The notes under the pieces are model-generated. The model was given only the letters and a program-made list of their open reading frames with translations. It made no database searches and was not told the DNA's origin. From Sphingomonas sp. Leaf208 (GTDB lineage Bacteria > Pseudomonadota > Alphaproteobacteria > Sphingomonadales > Sphingomonadaceae), in contig NZ_LMKH01000004.1 in NCBI RefSeq assembly GCF_001421415.1, positions 2,545-62,783 on the forward strand: a stretch of 60,239 bases of DNA. Direction: 5' to 3'. Shown piece by piece: positions 16,707 through 24,832 of this stretch; position 1 is the stretch's first letter, and each line of letters opens with the position of its first letter. A program made the position numbers and the translations under genes.

Positions 16707-17830
16707 CAGTGCTTCCCATTCTTGTTCGGGCCGAGCTGCGTGCCGGCGATGCCGTGCTCGGGCCACGCGCCGATGCTGTGTAGATCGCGACCCGGTGCGA
16801 TCGGCACGCCGCGCCGCGGGATATCCGCTTCGCCGCGGACCAGGATTTCGACCATATCGCGGTCGGTGTCGACGCTGGCCGCAACGCGGTGGAGCCCGGC
16901 GTCGAGCGTGATGCGCAACGACCAAAGCGTCGTGCCAGAGACGGCGAGCATCGGCTGGGCGATGCCGTCGTCGACCGATAGCATCACCGGCTGTGTCGTG
17001 CCGCCGAACAGCTTGGCGACAATCTCGACCTCGCCCGGCCGCGGGACCTGCGTGGCATCGGCGGGGCGCGTTACCAGCCGGATGTCGGCAGGCGCGACGA
17101 TCTGGACGAACGGCCAGTCGCTGCCTGTTTCCTTGAACCGCCAGCTCGGCACGCGACCGTGGAGCGTGACGATCGAAAAACCGGGCTTGCCGCCGCCTTC
17201 CTCGATCTCGCCGGTCGAACGCGTCGCGCCGTAGACGACCCGTCCGTCGTTGAGCAGTTCGTTGTAATGCGTATGCCCGGTATCGACGAAGGCGACACGG
17301 GCGTCGGCGAAGATGCGGGCAATATCCTCGCCATCCGCGGCGAGGTCGCCGGGATAGGCATGCATGAACACGACCGGCGTCTGCCGCTCCGCCTCGGCGC
17401 GCGCGAGTTCCTCCAGCAGGCGGTTGCGGTGGTGCATCGTCAGTCGAAAATCGGGGCCGCCCGCACCCGCCGAAACGATATCGAGGAAGATGCAGCGATG
17501 CCCGGCGATGACCTCGACCTCGGGCCGGTTCGCTTCGGCAAAAGCGGCGTCGTAATGCGCGAGATCGCCGAGTTCGAAATCGTGATCGCCGGGGATGACC
17601 CGGTAGGGCAGGCGCAGGGAAGCGAGCGTATCGGCGATGACCCGGTATTGTTCGGCCGTCGCGTGATTGGCATTGTCGCCGGGCAGGTAGACGAAGTCTG
17701 CGGCGTCGCCGATATGCGCGTTGATTTCCGCGACGATCGCGGCGAGCCGGTCGCGGCTTTGCCAGTCGTTCGCCTCGTCCATGTGCAGATCGCCGATGTG
17801 CACCCATGTGATGGAGGAAGGGTGGGTCAC
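16703..17830 (-). CDS. Calcineurin-like metallophosphoesterase
   Basis: About 375 residues, no signal peptide, so cytoplasmic. All five phosphoesterase blocks are present: Asp14-x-His16 in IGDLHMD, GDN with His56 in LPGDNANH, GDHD at 81-84, the His in VVFMHAYPGD, and GHTHYNEL. These bind two metal ions and hydrolyse phosphodiesters or phosphomonoesters. A C-terminal region of about 130 residues, beginning after WRFKETGSDWPFVQI, is predicted as beta-rich (VSGTTLWSLRITLDAGLHRVAASVDTD) and may shape substrate access. The GTG start overlaps the MFS stop (GTGA). Between two transporters, it may act on an imported phospho-compound. Confidence 0.88.
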   Translation of the reverse strand: MTHPSSITWVHIGDLHMDEANDWQSRDRLAAIVAEINAHIGDAADFVYLPGDNANHATAEQYRVIADTLASLRLPYRVIPGDHDFELGDLAHYDAAFAEANRPEVEVIAGHRCIFLDIVSAGAGGPDFRLTMHHRNRLLEELARAEAERQTPVVFMHAYPGDLAADGEDIARIFADARVAFVDTGHTHYNELLNDGRVVYGATRSTGEIEEGGGKPGFSIVTLHGRVPSWRFKETGSDWPFVQIVAPADIRLVTRPADATQVPRPGEVEIVAKLFGGTTQPVMLSVDDGIAQPMLAVSGTTLWSLRITLDAGLHRVAASVDTDRDMVEILVRGEADIPRRGVPIAPGRDLHSIGAWPEHGIAGTQLGPNKNGKHW

Positions 17831-19077
17831 TTGTGCGTCTCCGGCATGGCGGTGAGGTACAACACGAACCCAGCTGCTGCGATCCCGGCGAGTGTCAGGA
17901 AGCTCGCGCTGTATCCGGCCCAGACGATGATTGACCCGGCCAGCGTCGCCGACAATGCCGCCCCCAGGCCGAACACGCTCGAGACGACGCCTTGGCTGAC
18001 GTTGAACCGGCCGGATCCCTTGGTCAGGTCGGCAACGATCACCGGGAACAAGGCGCCGAATATCCCCGCGCCGATCCCGTCGAGCGCCTGTACGCCGACC
18101 AGCCACCACGGATCGTTCGACACGGTGTAGAGAGCGCCGCGCGCCGCCAGGAAGCCGAACGCGACCAGGAAGATCGGCTTGGTGCCCCAGCGTTCGGTGT
18201 TGCGCCCGACGACGATCGCGACCGGCACCATCACGAGCTGCGCCGCGACGATGCACGCGGCAGTTAGCGACGTCGCCTTGTCGGTGCCGACGGTGCGACC
18301 GAGCAGCTGGCTGACCGAGGTCAGCATTGCCGCGTTGGCGAGATGGAAAGTGAACGCGGCTGCCGCGAAGATCATCAGCGGACGGTTCTCGATCAACGTC
18401 TTCCAGCCGCTCGGCTCCTCGCAGCCTTCCCCCGGCTCGCAGTCGAGGCCGCGCGCGACCGCATTGTCGATGTCGTCGTTCTTCAGCCGCCCCGCGACGA
18501 TGACGCTGGCGACCGTTAGCCCCGCCATCAGCCAGAAGACGACGACCGGACCGAACGACCAGGCAAGGACGCCGGCAAGCGCTGCCGACACGGCATTGCC
18601 GGCGTGGTTGAACGCCTCGTTGCGACCGACCCGCTTGGCGAACAGCTTCGGCCCGACCAGCCCCAGCGTGATCGCCGAGATGGCCGGCGCAAAGATCGCG
18701 CCCGCCGCAGCCGCGATCGACTGGGTAATCGTTACCATCGTGAAGCCCGAGACGATCGGCAGTGACAGGCTGCTCAGCGTCACCAGCAGGGCGCCGGCGA
18801 TGACGATGCGCGGCTTGTTCTTCGCCCGGTCGATCAACCCGCCCGCCGGCGTCTGCGACAACAGGCCGACGATCCCGGCGATGGTCAGCACGAGGCCGAC
18901 CGTCGCCTCGTTCCAGCCATGCGAAGGCCCACGTACGACCAGCAGGTAGATTGCGAGATACGGCCCGAGCCCGTCGCGGACGTCCGCCAAGAAGAAGTTG
19001 AGCGCGTCTAGCGTACCGGTAGGCACGCTGCGCTGCGCCGGGTCTTTCGTCTCGGGCATGGCTGCCGCAGAGGCCAT
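17827..19077 (-). CDS. MFS transporter, first gene of the five-gene operon
   Basis: 416 residues with twelve predicted helices. It starts MASAAAMPETKDPAQ at ATG 19077 and has the MFS loop motif GLIDRAKNKPRIVIAGALL between helices 2 and 3. A long central cytoplasmic loop (DCEPGEGCEEPSGWKTL) joins the two halves, and the second-half counterpart NTERWGTKPIFLVAFG follows. Its substrate is unknown; the single-polypeptide layout suits a proton symporter or antiporter. It leads four more genes joined by 4-bp overlaps (phosphoesterase, ArsB-like permease, small membrane protein, DedA). Longer frames reaching 19584 lack ribosome-binding sites and run through non-hydrophobic text. Confidence 0.9.
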   Translation of the reverse strand: MASAAAMPETKDPAQRSVPTGTLDALNFFLADVRDGLGPYLAIYLLVVRGPSHGWNEATVGLVLTIAGIVGLLSQTPAGGLIDRAKNKPRIVIAGALLVTLSSLSLPIVSGFTMVTITQSIAAAAGAIFAPAISAITLGLVGPKLFAKRVGRNEAFNHAGNAVSAALAGVLAWSFGPVVVFWLMAGLTVASVIVAGRLKNDDIDNAVARGLDCEPGEGCEEPSGWKTLIENRPLMIFAAAAFTFHLANAAMLTSVSQLLGRTVGTDKATSLTAACIVAAQLVMVPVAIVVGRNTERWGTKPIFLVAFGFLAARGALYTVSNDPWWLVGVQALDGIGAGIFGALFPVIVADLTKGSGRFNVSQGVVSSVFGLGAALSATLAGSIIVWAGYSASFLTLAGIAAAGFVLYLTAMPETHK

Positions 19078-19769
19078 CGGGTGTCTCCAGATTTCGCGTA
19101 AAGAAAGGTGAACCGCGCAGTAAAGCGCTTCAGAGGCGGTAGCCTGAACGATGCCGTTCAGGTTCGATTTGCAATGGCTTGAAACATGCCGGATTAGCTG
19201 CGCAATATCGTTTCGGAGCTCATACAAGTTCCGAAGTGGACCGATATTCGTAAGAAATAACCATACATGACAGTATGTTAAAGCTTCTATGAATCGGATT
19301 TCACAGTCTGGTAGAGTGCGTTGACTATGGGGCGCGTTCCACGAAGCGTTGATTGGCGTGCCTTTGGATCGGCAAGCTATAAATCGAGAGACATCCGAAG
19401 GAATGTCCCGAGTCTGACGAGTATGGGCAAGGTGTCGAAGTGATCTGTTGTTGAGGAAAGCGACAGTTTGCAGCCGACGAACGGACCCGGCGCGGTGCGC
19501 ATGATGCCGGGGGCACGCAAGGCGGTCATGGTGCCGAGATGAATAGATGTCCGAAGTTTGGAGCGGGCGAGGCCGCCTAGGCATCCGGATGTAGGTTAGC
19601 GCCCGGGGGGCGGCGTCGTGTCATCGAAAGCAGGATGTTGCGGATGGGAATGGTAGCCATCTGGCTGTTGGCGCCTAAAGCTGCCCTTTGGATCACCCAG
19701 GAGGCCAGGTTTAGATCACGCGCCAGGCGGACTTTTCTTTTTCGCGTTTTAGCCGCAAGTAATGGCCAG
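19078..19769. other. Intergenic stretch, about 690 bp
   Basis: It separates the divergent MFS operon and J-domain gene. The MFS side contains CATAC-ATGACA-GTATG at 19262-19276, which overlaps the 14-mer shared with the receptor operon. No reading frame in the remainder has a ribosome-binding site or recognisable product. Confidence 0.5.
19261..19274 (-). promoter_or_regulatory. ACTGTCAT element upstream of the MFS operon
   Basis: On the minus strand this reads ACTGTCATGTATGG, agreeing at 11 of 14 positions with the element upstream of the receptor-phoD operon (12751-12738), and it contains the PhoB half-site CTGTCAT. It is about 185 bp before the MFS start. A full two-part Pho box is not seen. 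Confidence 0.3.
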
Positions 19770-20306
19770 ATGGCTCTCTCACCCAATTATTATTCTGTTT
19801 TAGGGGTGCCCTCGACGGCAAGTCGCGAAACTATCCACGCCGCCTGGAAAGCGCTGCTCCGTCAATATCACCCCGATGCAAATCATGGTGTGGATGTTTC
19901 TGCTCGTGCGAAAGAGATCAACGAGGCGTATTCCGTTTTGGGAAAGAAGGAAGCACGCGCGACCTATGATCGGTCGCAGATCAGGCCGTCTGCCCACCGA
20001 GCGACCGCGAACCGCGCGTTTCACCCCAGGAAAGCCGGCAGGCGTCCGATGCGACCTAGCCCGTCGATGCAGCCCAGCGGTAGCTTCTCGCAGCCGCTAG
20101 AAACCAACGAATGGCTGATGGGTCTTTTCCTGCTGATCCTCACCGCCGCACCGATCGCTACAATCCTGGTTCTGTGGAATGAGGAATCCGGATTGGCACC
20201 GACGGTTCGACGTAACGTCGCCGCTAATTACGTGCCTGAGCCCCCCGCAAAAGCCGTCCGCAGCTCATCGGGCACAAAACTCAGATTTGGACAGTCTGCT
20301 TCCTAA
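19770..20306 (+). CDS. J-domain membrane protein
   Basis: 178 residues. Residues 5-65 are a J domain (NYYSVLGVPSTASRETIHAAWKALLRQYHPDAN, then AKEINEAYSVLGKKEARATYD) with the HPD tripeptide intact, so it can stimulate an Hsp70 (DnaK) ATPase. A basic, proline-rich linker follows, then one transmembrane helix near residues 113-131 (GLFLLILTAAPIATILVLW) and a short tail. It lacks the G/F and zinc-finger regions of DnaJ, so it is a type III co-chaperone, probably recruiting DnaK to the membrane. The ATG at 19770 has a weak upstream site; an upstream extension adds no domain. Confidence 0.82.
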   Translation: MALSPNYYSVLGVPSTASRETIHAAWKALLRQYHPDANHGVDVSARAKEINEAYSVLGKKEARATYDRSQIRPSAHRATANRAFHPRKAGRRPMRPSPSMQPSGSFSQPLETNEWLMGLFLLILTAAPIATILVLWNEESGLAPTVRRNVAANYVPEPPAKAVRSSSGTKLRFGQSAS

Positions 20307-20655
20307 ACTATCGCCTCGTCGCGACATTCGAGTTCGCAGGATCAGGCGCCAAAAGCAGTCGTAACACGGAGATGGACGAGCGGCCGAAGTTGGAAGCTGG
20401 GAAGGGGGCGGGGACGTCTGATTATGGGTCTCCGCGGCCGCTGATCGCCTGATAGCTGCATGACCAAGCTCGTCTGCTCCCAAGGTCTTTCGCATCCTGG
20501 AACTCGCTGCTTTAAGAGGCTCAAAGCCTTTCCGTTTCTCCGTGCCCATCAGCCCATATTGGAAAGTGTATGCGGGGAAGGGTTTAGGGAAAGCGGTTTA
20601 CGATGGTGAACGGTCGCGTGGTAAGCACGGCCGGCATACCAGTGAGAGGGCAGTA
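20307..20655. other. Intergenic stretch, about 350 bp
   Basis: No gene is supported between the J-domain and VOC genes. The text is mixed and shows no strong hairpin or promoter pair. Confidence 0.45.
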
Positions 20656-21117
20656 ATGACGGACGCCGCAAACGTAATTGCCGTGGACCACACAGGCTTT
20701 GTTGTGTCGTCTTTGGACGAAGCCGTTCGGTTCTGGACGGGAGCGCTCGGTTTTACACTTGAGCGGCAATCGGAGATGGAGGGCGACTTCCTGCATCAGG
20801 TGACAGGTGTCGATGATCCGAAAGTGAGAACGGCGATCGTCAAGGCACAAGACGGCTACGTGGTCGAACTGTTGGAATATTCAAACGGGCGCCAGAACGG
20901 GACGGTGCCTAGCGGCGCGGGATCGATCGGAGCGGCCCACCTGGCTCTGACCGTAAAGGATATTCGTGTCGCCATTGCCCGCGTCGAGGCAGCAGGATGG
21001 AAGGCGAAAGGCAATCCGCTGCCGATCCCGGGTGGTCCACGGAAGGGAACGTTGGTGGCCTACGTTTCAGGCCCCGATCATATCACGATAGAGCTTATGC
21101 AGCCGACAGCCCGTTGA
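20656..21117 (+). CDS. VOC-family protein (glyoxalase/dioxygenase fold)
   Basis: 153 residues with two beta-alpha-beta-beta-beta modules. Likely metal ligands are His in VDHTGFVV, Glu in VELLEYSN, His in IGAAHLALTV and Glu in ITIELMQP, the four positions used in glyoxalase I and methylmalonyl-CoA epimerase types. PGGPRKGTLVAYVSGPDHITIEL is the characteristic C-terminal strand-loop. The enzymatic activity cannot be told from sequence alone. GAGAGGGCAGTA precedes the ATG; a longer frame from 20542 adds no conserved sequence. It stands alone. Confidence 0.85.
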   Translation: MTDAANVIAVDHTGFVVSSLDEAVRFWTGALGFTLERQSEMEGDFLHQVTGVDDPKVRTAIVKAQDGYVVELLEYSNGRQNGTVPSGAGSIGAAHLALTVKDIRVAIARVEAAGWKAKGNPLPIPGGPRKGTLVAYVSGPDHITIELMQPTAR

Positions 21118-21279
21118 TGAGCGGGCAAAAGCTTTGCCGGCCCATCATTCTTTTGAAAGCCGGCTAGGCAGCGGACAGGGCCGAGGCTCAGCACCTTCTT
21201 TGCTGCAATACTGGATGGATGACAGAAGTTGGGGAGCCAGAAAGAGACCGCGAATGACCGCAAGTGGGTCTTTTTGATT

Positions 21280-22920
21280 TTAGTCCAGAAGACTTTTGGT
21301 ATTTTGCGTTAGTTGTAGCTTCCTTCGATCGTCAATATCAATGTTAATACCCAACCACCTGACAATCCGTCCATCCTTAGTGCGCAACGGAACGGCATGG
21401 ACGCTCATCCAACGGTACATCCCGTTCTTTCCTCTTAAACGGTACTCCGCATCAACGGCTTGCTGATCGTGTACGGTTTCACGCCACTTCTGCATCGTAG
21501 CTACTCGGTCGTCGGGATGGATTGCAGTTAGCCAACCATAGCCTTTCCAATCGTCATAGCTTTGACCGGTATAGGCCCGCCAGCTGGGACTGTCGGTCTC
21601 GATAAGACCATCGGGCGCACTTTCCCACGTCGTTGCGGCGATGCCGGTGACGGCTAATCGTTCATACACTTCGCCATCACTCAACATTTCGTGCGTGACC
21701 GAGTAGCTGTCTGTGCGCCCTTCCGCGACCGAGGCGTAATCGATTGCATCACGTTGTTTGAGACTGCCGGTATCGACAGGCGGACTTCCAATGCGACTTT
21801 TCCGCTCCGCCTTTCTCCGTCTCAGCACTTCGTCTGCAGCCACCAGAAGGCAGTTCATACTCTGATTGTTACCAGTGTAGCGGCTTGATCCGACGCTAGC
21901 GGCGCAGTTCACCGAATGGCTGTCCAACACGTATGAACCGTTTAAGGCCTGCTCAATGCGTAATCTGTGTCGCTCAACGTCGAGGTCGGAATCGGAGTTG
22001 ATTTGCACAACGACAAATTCGTCGCCACCGAGCCGAACAACCACGTCGCCAGGATTACTACATGCCCGCAACCTATCGGCGACCAAACATAGCAGGCTAT
22101 CGCCTACCTGATGACCAAGGCGGTCGTTGACTGGTTTGAAGTCGTCAAGGTCAACATAATGAAAAGCGATACGCCCGTGTCGTTCTGGCCGGGCGTTTGT
22201 CTCAAATGCCTCGGCAAGAGCGAGACGGTTGCCAAGCCCAGTCAGATGATCCGTTTTGACCTGACGAGCAAAGGCGTGTCGCGTAGTCGCCTTGGCCGAC
22301 TGCGATCGATATCGTTGGCGGGCGCTACGAAGGCCACCAGCGAGCAGCGCAAACAGGCATAGAGACGATACACTGGCATTCGCATCTCCCCGGAACAAAA
22401 GAATGGCAGCCGGTGGTGTCACTGCGAAAATCAGGCTCGGAACGACAATGTAAGGACGCATCGCAACGGTAGACGCTGCTCCGGCAGCGTAGCCCACGAC
22501 GAGAATGCCGATGGGCATCTGCCATTCTGCAGGTGGCAGCATGTACGATCGTGCGGCAAACAGACCAAAAACTGTCGCGAAGGCCCAATAGGTGAGCGCA
22601 AACTGACGTTCAAAGCGCTGGGCGTCGACCAAGGGCGTTTCGGTGTTGTCGTACAACCGTCTACCGCGGACAAGAACGACAAGGCGGGCCACGCTCGCGC
22701 AGCCTCCCGTCGCAACCAAGCTGGCCAGAGCGATATCCTGTGAGGCACGGACGCTGAGCGCACCAACCATAAGGAACAACAGCGTCATGATCACTGCGGG
22801 CATGCGCGTGCCGCACAGACTGGCAACAAACTCGACGTACGTTCCGTCCGGAATATCGCGAACGATTGGGCTTTCAGTGGCTTTCACATGCCTCTGATTA
22901 AAGGCAAAAGGTGAAAGCAT
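21280..22920 (-). CDS. Membrane-bound diguanylate cyclase with C-terminal PAS domain
   Basis: 546 residues. About six transmembrane helices fill residues 40-200. The GGDEF domain spans about 222-385, with LTGLGNR, FHYVDLDDFKPVNDRLGH and an intact RLGGDEF (298-302), so cyclic-di-GMP synthesis is expected. The inhibitory I-site position reads NPGD instead of RxxD, so product inhibition is probably absent. A PAS_3-type domain (about 415-535: WRAYTGQSYDDWKGYGWLTAIHPDDR, YRLRGKNGMYRWMSVHAVPLR) lies after the catalytic domain, an unusual order since sensory domains normally precede it. The start is uncertain: ATG 22920 has a poorly spaced AGG, and a GTG at codon 12 is possible. Confidence 0.88.
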   Translation of the reverse strand: MLSPFAFNQRHVKATESPIVRDIPDGTYVEFVASLCGTRMPAVIMTLLFLMVGALSVRASQDIALASLVATGGCASVARLVVLVRGRRLYDNTETPLVDAQRFERQFALTYWAFATVFGLFAARSYMLPPAEWQMPIGILVVGYAAGAASTVAMRPYIVVPSLIFAVTPPAAILLFRGDANASVSSLCLFALLAGGLRSARQRYRSQSAKATTRHAFARQVKTDHLTGLGNRLALAEAFETNARPERHGRIAFHYVDLDDFKPVNDRLGHQVGDSLLCLVADRLRACSNPGDVVVRLGGDEFVVVQINSDSDLDVERHRLRIEQALNGSYVLDSHSVNCAASVGSSRYTGNNQSMNCLLVAADEVLRRRKAERKSRIGSPPVDTGSLKQRDAIDYASVAEGRTDSYSVTHEMLSDGEVYERLAVTGIAATTWESAPDGLIETDSPSWRAYTGQSYDDWKGYGWLTAIHPDDRVATMQKWRETVHDQQAVDAEYRLRGKNGMYRWMSVHAVPLRTKDGRIVRWLGINIDIDDRRKLQLTQNTKSLLD

Positions 22921-23257
22921 CCTATCTGAACGCGCGCTCGAGAACGCGGGTGGGGTTTGGGTAACGGGGACCTAGATTTAGCGGCCGCAGATGGGAGGCC
23001 CACCGCCTATCGTGGGCGACTTCTAAAGATGTCGGGGCAGGGGCACTTTCTGCTGCTTGATCGGCTCTTCCCGTCTCCGCGCCAGGGTTGACACGATATA
23101 GGACGGCAATGTCTGCGATTGCGCATATTGCTCGTATCGCCACCCTGTGGGCATTTCGCGAAAATCTGTACAACGGTCTATCTAAGACCTTCGCTATGAC
23201 GGAGACGAACCAATCCATCTAAGCCCATCGAAATTCGTTACGCTCCCCCGGGCGTGG
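22921..23257. other. Intergenic stretch between divergent genes, about 340 bp
   Basis: It should hold promoters for the diguanylate cyclase and the DUF389 gene. No dyad, recognisable promoter pair or small gene was identified. Confidence 0.45.
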
Positions 23258-24745
23258 ATGGCCAAGGCTACCGAAGGCGTCGATCATGACGGCGTCCTGC
23301 GACAGATCGCCGAAGAAGCGGGGTGGTCGGGACGCTATGCCTTCCTGATCGTCATCTCGGCTGCGATCTCCTTGCTTGGGCTGCTGATGCCGTCGGTCGC
23401 GGTGCTGATCGGCGCCATGCTGCTGTCGCCCCTGATGATGCCGATCATCGGCTTGGGCTTTGGCATCGCCACGCTCGACTTTCGTGAGATACGCCGCGCC
23501 GCAACGGCGTTGGTCTTGGGCGCGGCGATCGCGGTGGCACTGTCCGTCGTCCTGATCCTGCTGTCGCCGGTACAGACTATCACCAGCGAAATTGCCGGGC
23601 GGACGCAGCCGACGCTGTTCGACCTGCTTGTCGCACTGCTGTCGGCCATCGCAGGGGGCTATGCGCTGATCCGCGGGCGCGGGGGTACGGTCGTCGGGGT
23701 CGCGATCGCGATCGCCCTCATGCCGCCACTGGTGGTAGTCGGGTTCGGCATCGCGACATGGAACTGGGTGGTCTTCTCAGGCGCGTTGTTGCTGTTCCTG
23801 ACCAACGCCATCACGATTGCGCTGACGGCGGCCCTCGTCGCGAGGTGTTACGGCTTCGGCAGCCATCTTTCGCCGCACCATACCGGATGGCAACTCGTCC
23901 TGTTCGCCGTCGCGATCGGGGTCCTGTCCATTCCTCTCGGCGCCGGCCTGCGTCGGATCGCTTTCGAAGCGGTAGCCCAGCGGCAGGTGCGCGACGCGCT
24001 CGGGGAGGACTTTCCACCCGGTGCGCGTCTGAGCCAGGTCGAGATCGACCATGGTACGAACCCGGTACGCGTCCGCGCCGTGATGCTAACACCACGGATA
24101 GAGCCGGGGGCGGATCGCAAACTTGCAGCGGACCTCCGCCAACGGCTCTCGCGACCAGTTGATGTCCATGTCGACCAGGTGCGCATCTCTCCCGAAACCG
24201 GCGCGGTCGAGGCCGCGCAGATTGCGCGGGCGGGCAATGGTGATGCGCTGCGCGCCGCTCGCGAGCGTGATCGTGCGATCGCGGACGTCGCCCTTATCGC
24301 AGGCGTTCCCCTATCATCCGTGCAATTTGATCCAGCCGCGCGAACGATCCGCGCCGCTGCGGCGCCGCTGACCGGCCTCGGCATTGCCGGCTACCGCGAT
24401 CTGGAACGTCGTGCCGACGCTGTGATAGCCGACTGGCACGTCGTTCTCGATCCGCCGAACGACATCGCCTTGCCGGACGTCATGATCGACTCAGGGGTCA
24501 TCGACGATCAGACGCTCGGTGAAGCAGGCTGGGCATCGGCGCGGCTCGCGCGCACGCTCGCCGTATCGGGCGGCAGCCTGCGGCAGCGCACGGCAATCGC
24601 AGAGGGCATCGTTGCGCGAGGGGGGAGGGCGGAACCCGGGCGGGCGGGCGGCCGCCTTCGCCTGAGGTGGTCTGTCGATACCGATCAAGCTGCGCCCGGC
24701 GTCCAGAGCGGCCGCGTAGCACCGGGCAAGCAGGCTGCGCCGTAA
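23258..24745 (+). CDS. DUF389-family membrane protein
   Basis: 495 residues. The N-terminal half has about six helices with the family signature PSVAVLIGAMLLSPLMMPIIGLGFGIATLDFR, then GGTVVGVAIAIALMPPLVVVGFGIAT and NAITIALTAALVARCYG. The C-terminal half is soluble and alpha/beta, and the last 50 residues are Arg/Gly-rich and probably disordered. Members are found widely in bacteria and archaea without an agreed function. The ATG at 23258 has no strong ribosome-binding site. It precedes the HtrA-regulator-kinase group by 87 bp and may be transcribed with it. Confidence 0.8.
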   Translation: MAKATEGVDHDGVLRQIAEEAGWSGRYAFLIVISAAISLLGLLMPSVAVLIGAMLLSPLMMPIIGLGFGIATLDFREIRRAATALVLGAAIAVALSVVLILLSPVQTITSEIAGRTQPTLFDLLVALLSAIAGGYALIRGRGGTVVGVAIAIALMPPLVVVGFGIATWNWVVFSGALLLFLTNAITIALTAALVARCYGFGSHLSPHHTGWQLVLFAVAIGVLSIPLGAGLRRIAFEAVAQRQVRDALGEDFPPGARLSQVEIDHGTNPVRVRAVMLTPRIEPGADRKLAADLRQRLSRPVDVHVDQVRISPETGAVEAAQIARAGNGDALRAARERDRAIADVALIAGVPLSSVQFDPAARTIRAAAAPLTGLGIAGYRDLERRADAVIADWHVVLDPPNDIALPDVMIDSGVIDDQTLGEAGWASARLARTLAVSGGSLRQRTAIAEGIVARGGRAEPGRAGGRLRLRWSVDTDQAAPGVQSGRVAPGKQAAP

Positions 24746-24832
24746 GATTACAGCGATGTAATGTTCGCAACAGGCGGCGCTCATCGTCCGGTTCCAAAAG
24801 GAGCATAGGCTCACAGGACAAGGACAAAGACC

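Noticed and set aside
14995..17234. Long plus-strand frames (up to 405 codons) over the permease and phosphoesterase
   Set aside because: They mirror real minus-strand genes, have Arg/Ser/Thr-rich low-complexity translations and no recognisable family.
17807..18256. Extended N termini of the minus-strand permease and phosphoesterase frames
   Set aside because: The frames stay open upstream only because they overlap neighbouring genes; homology and GTGA overlaps fix the shorter starts.
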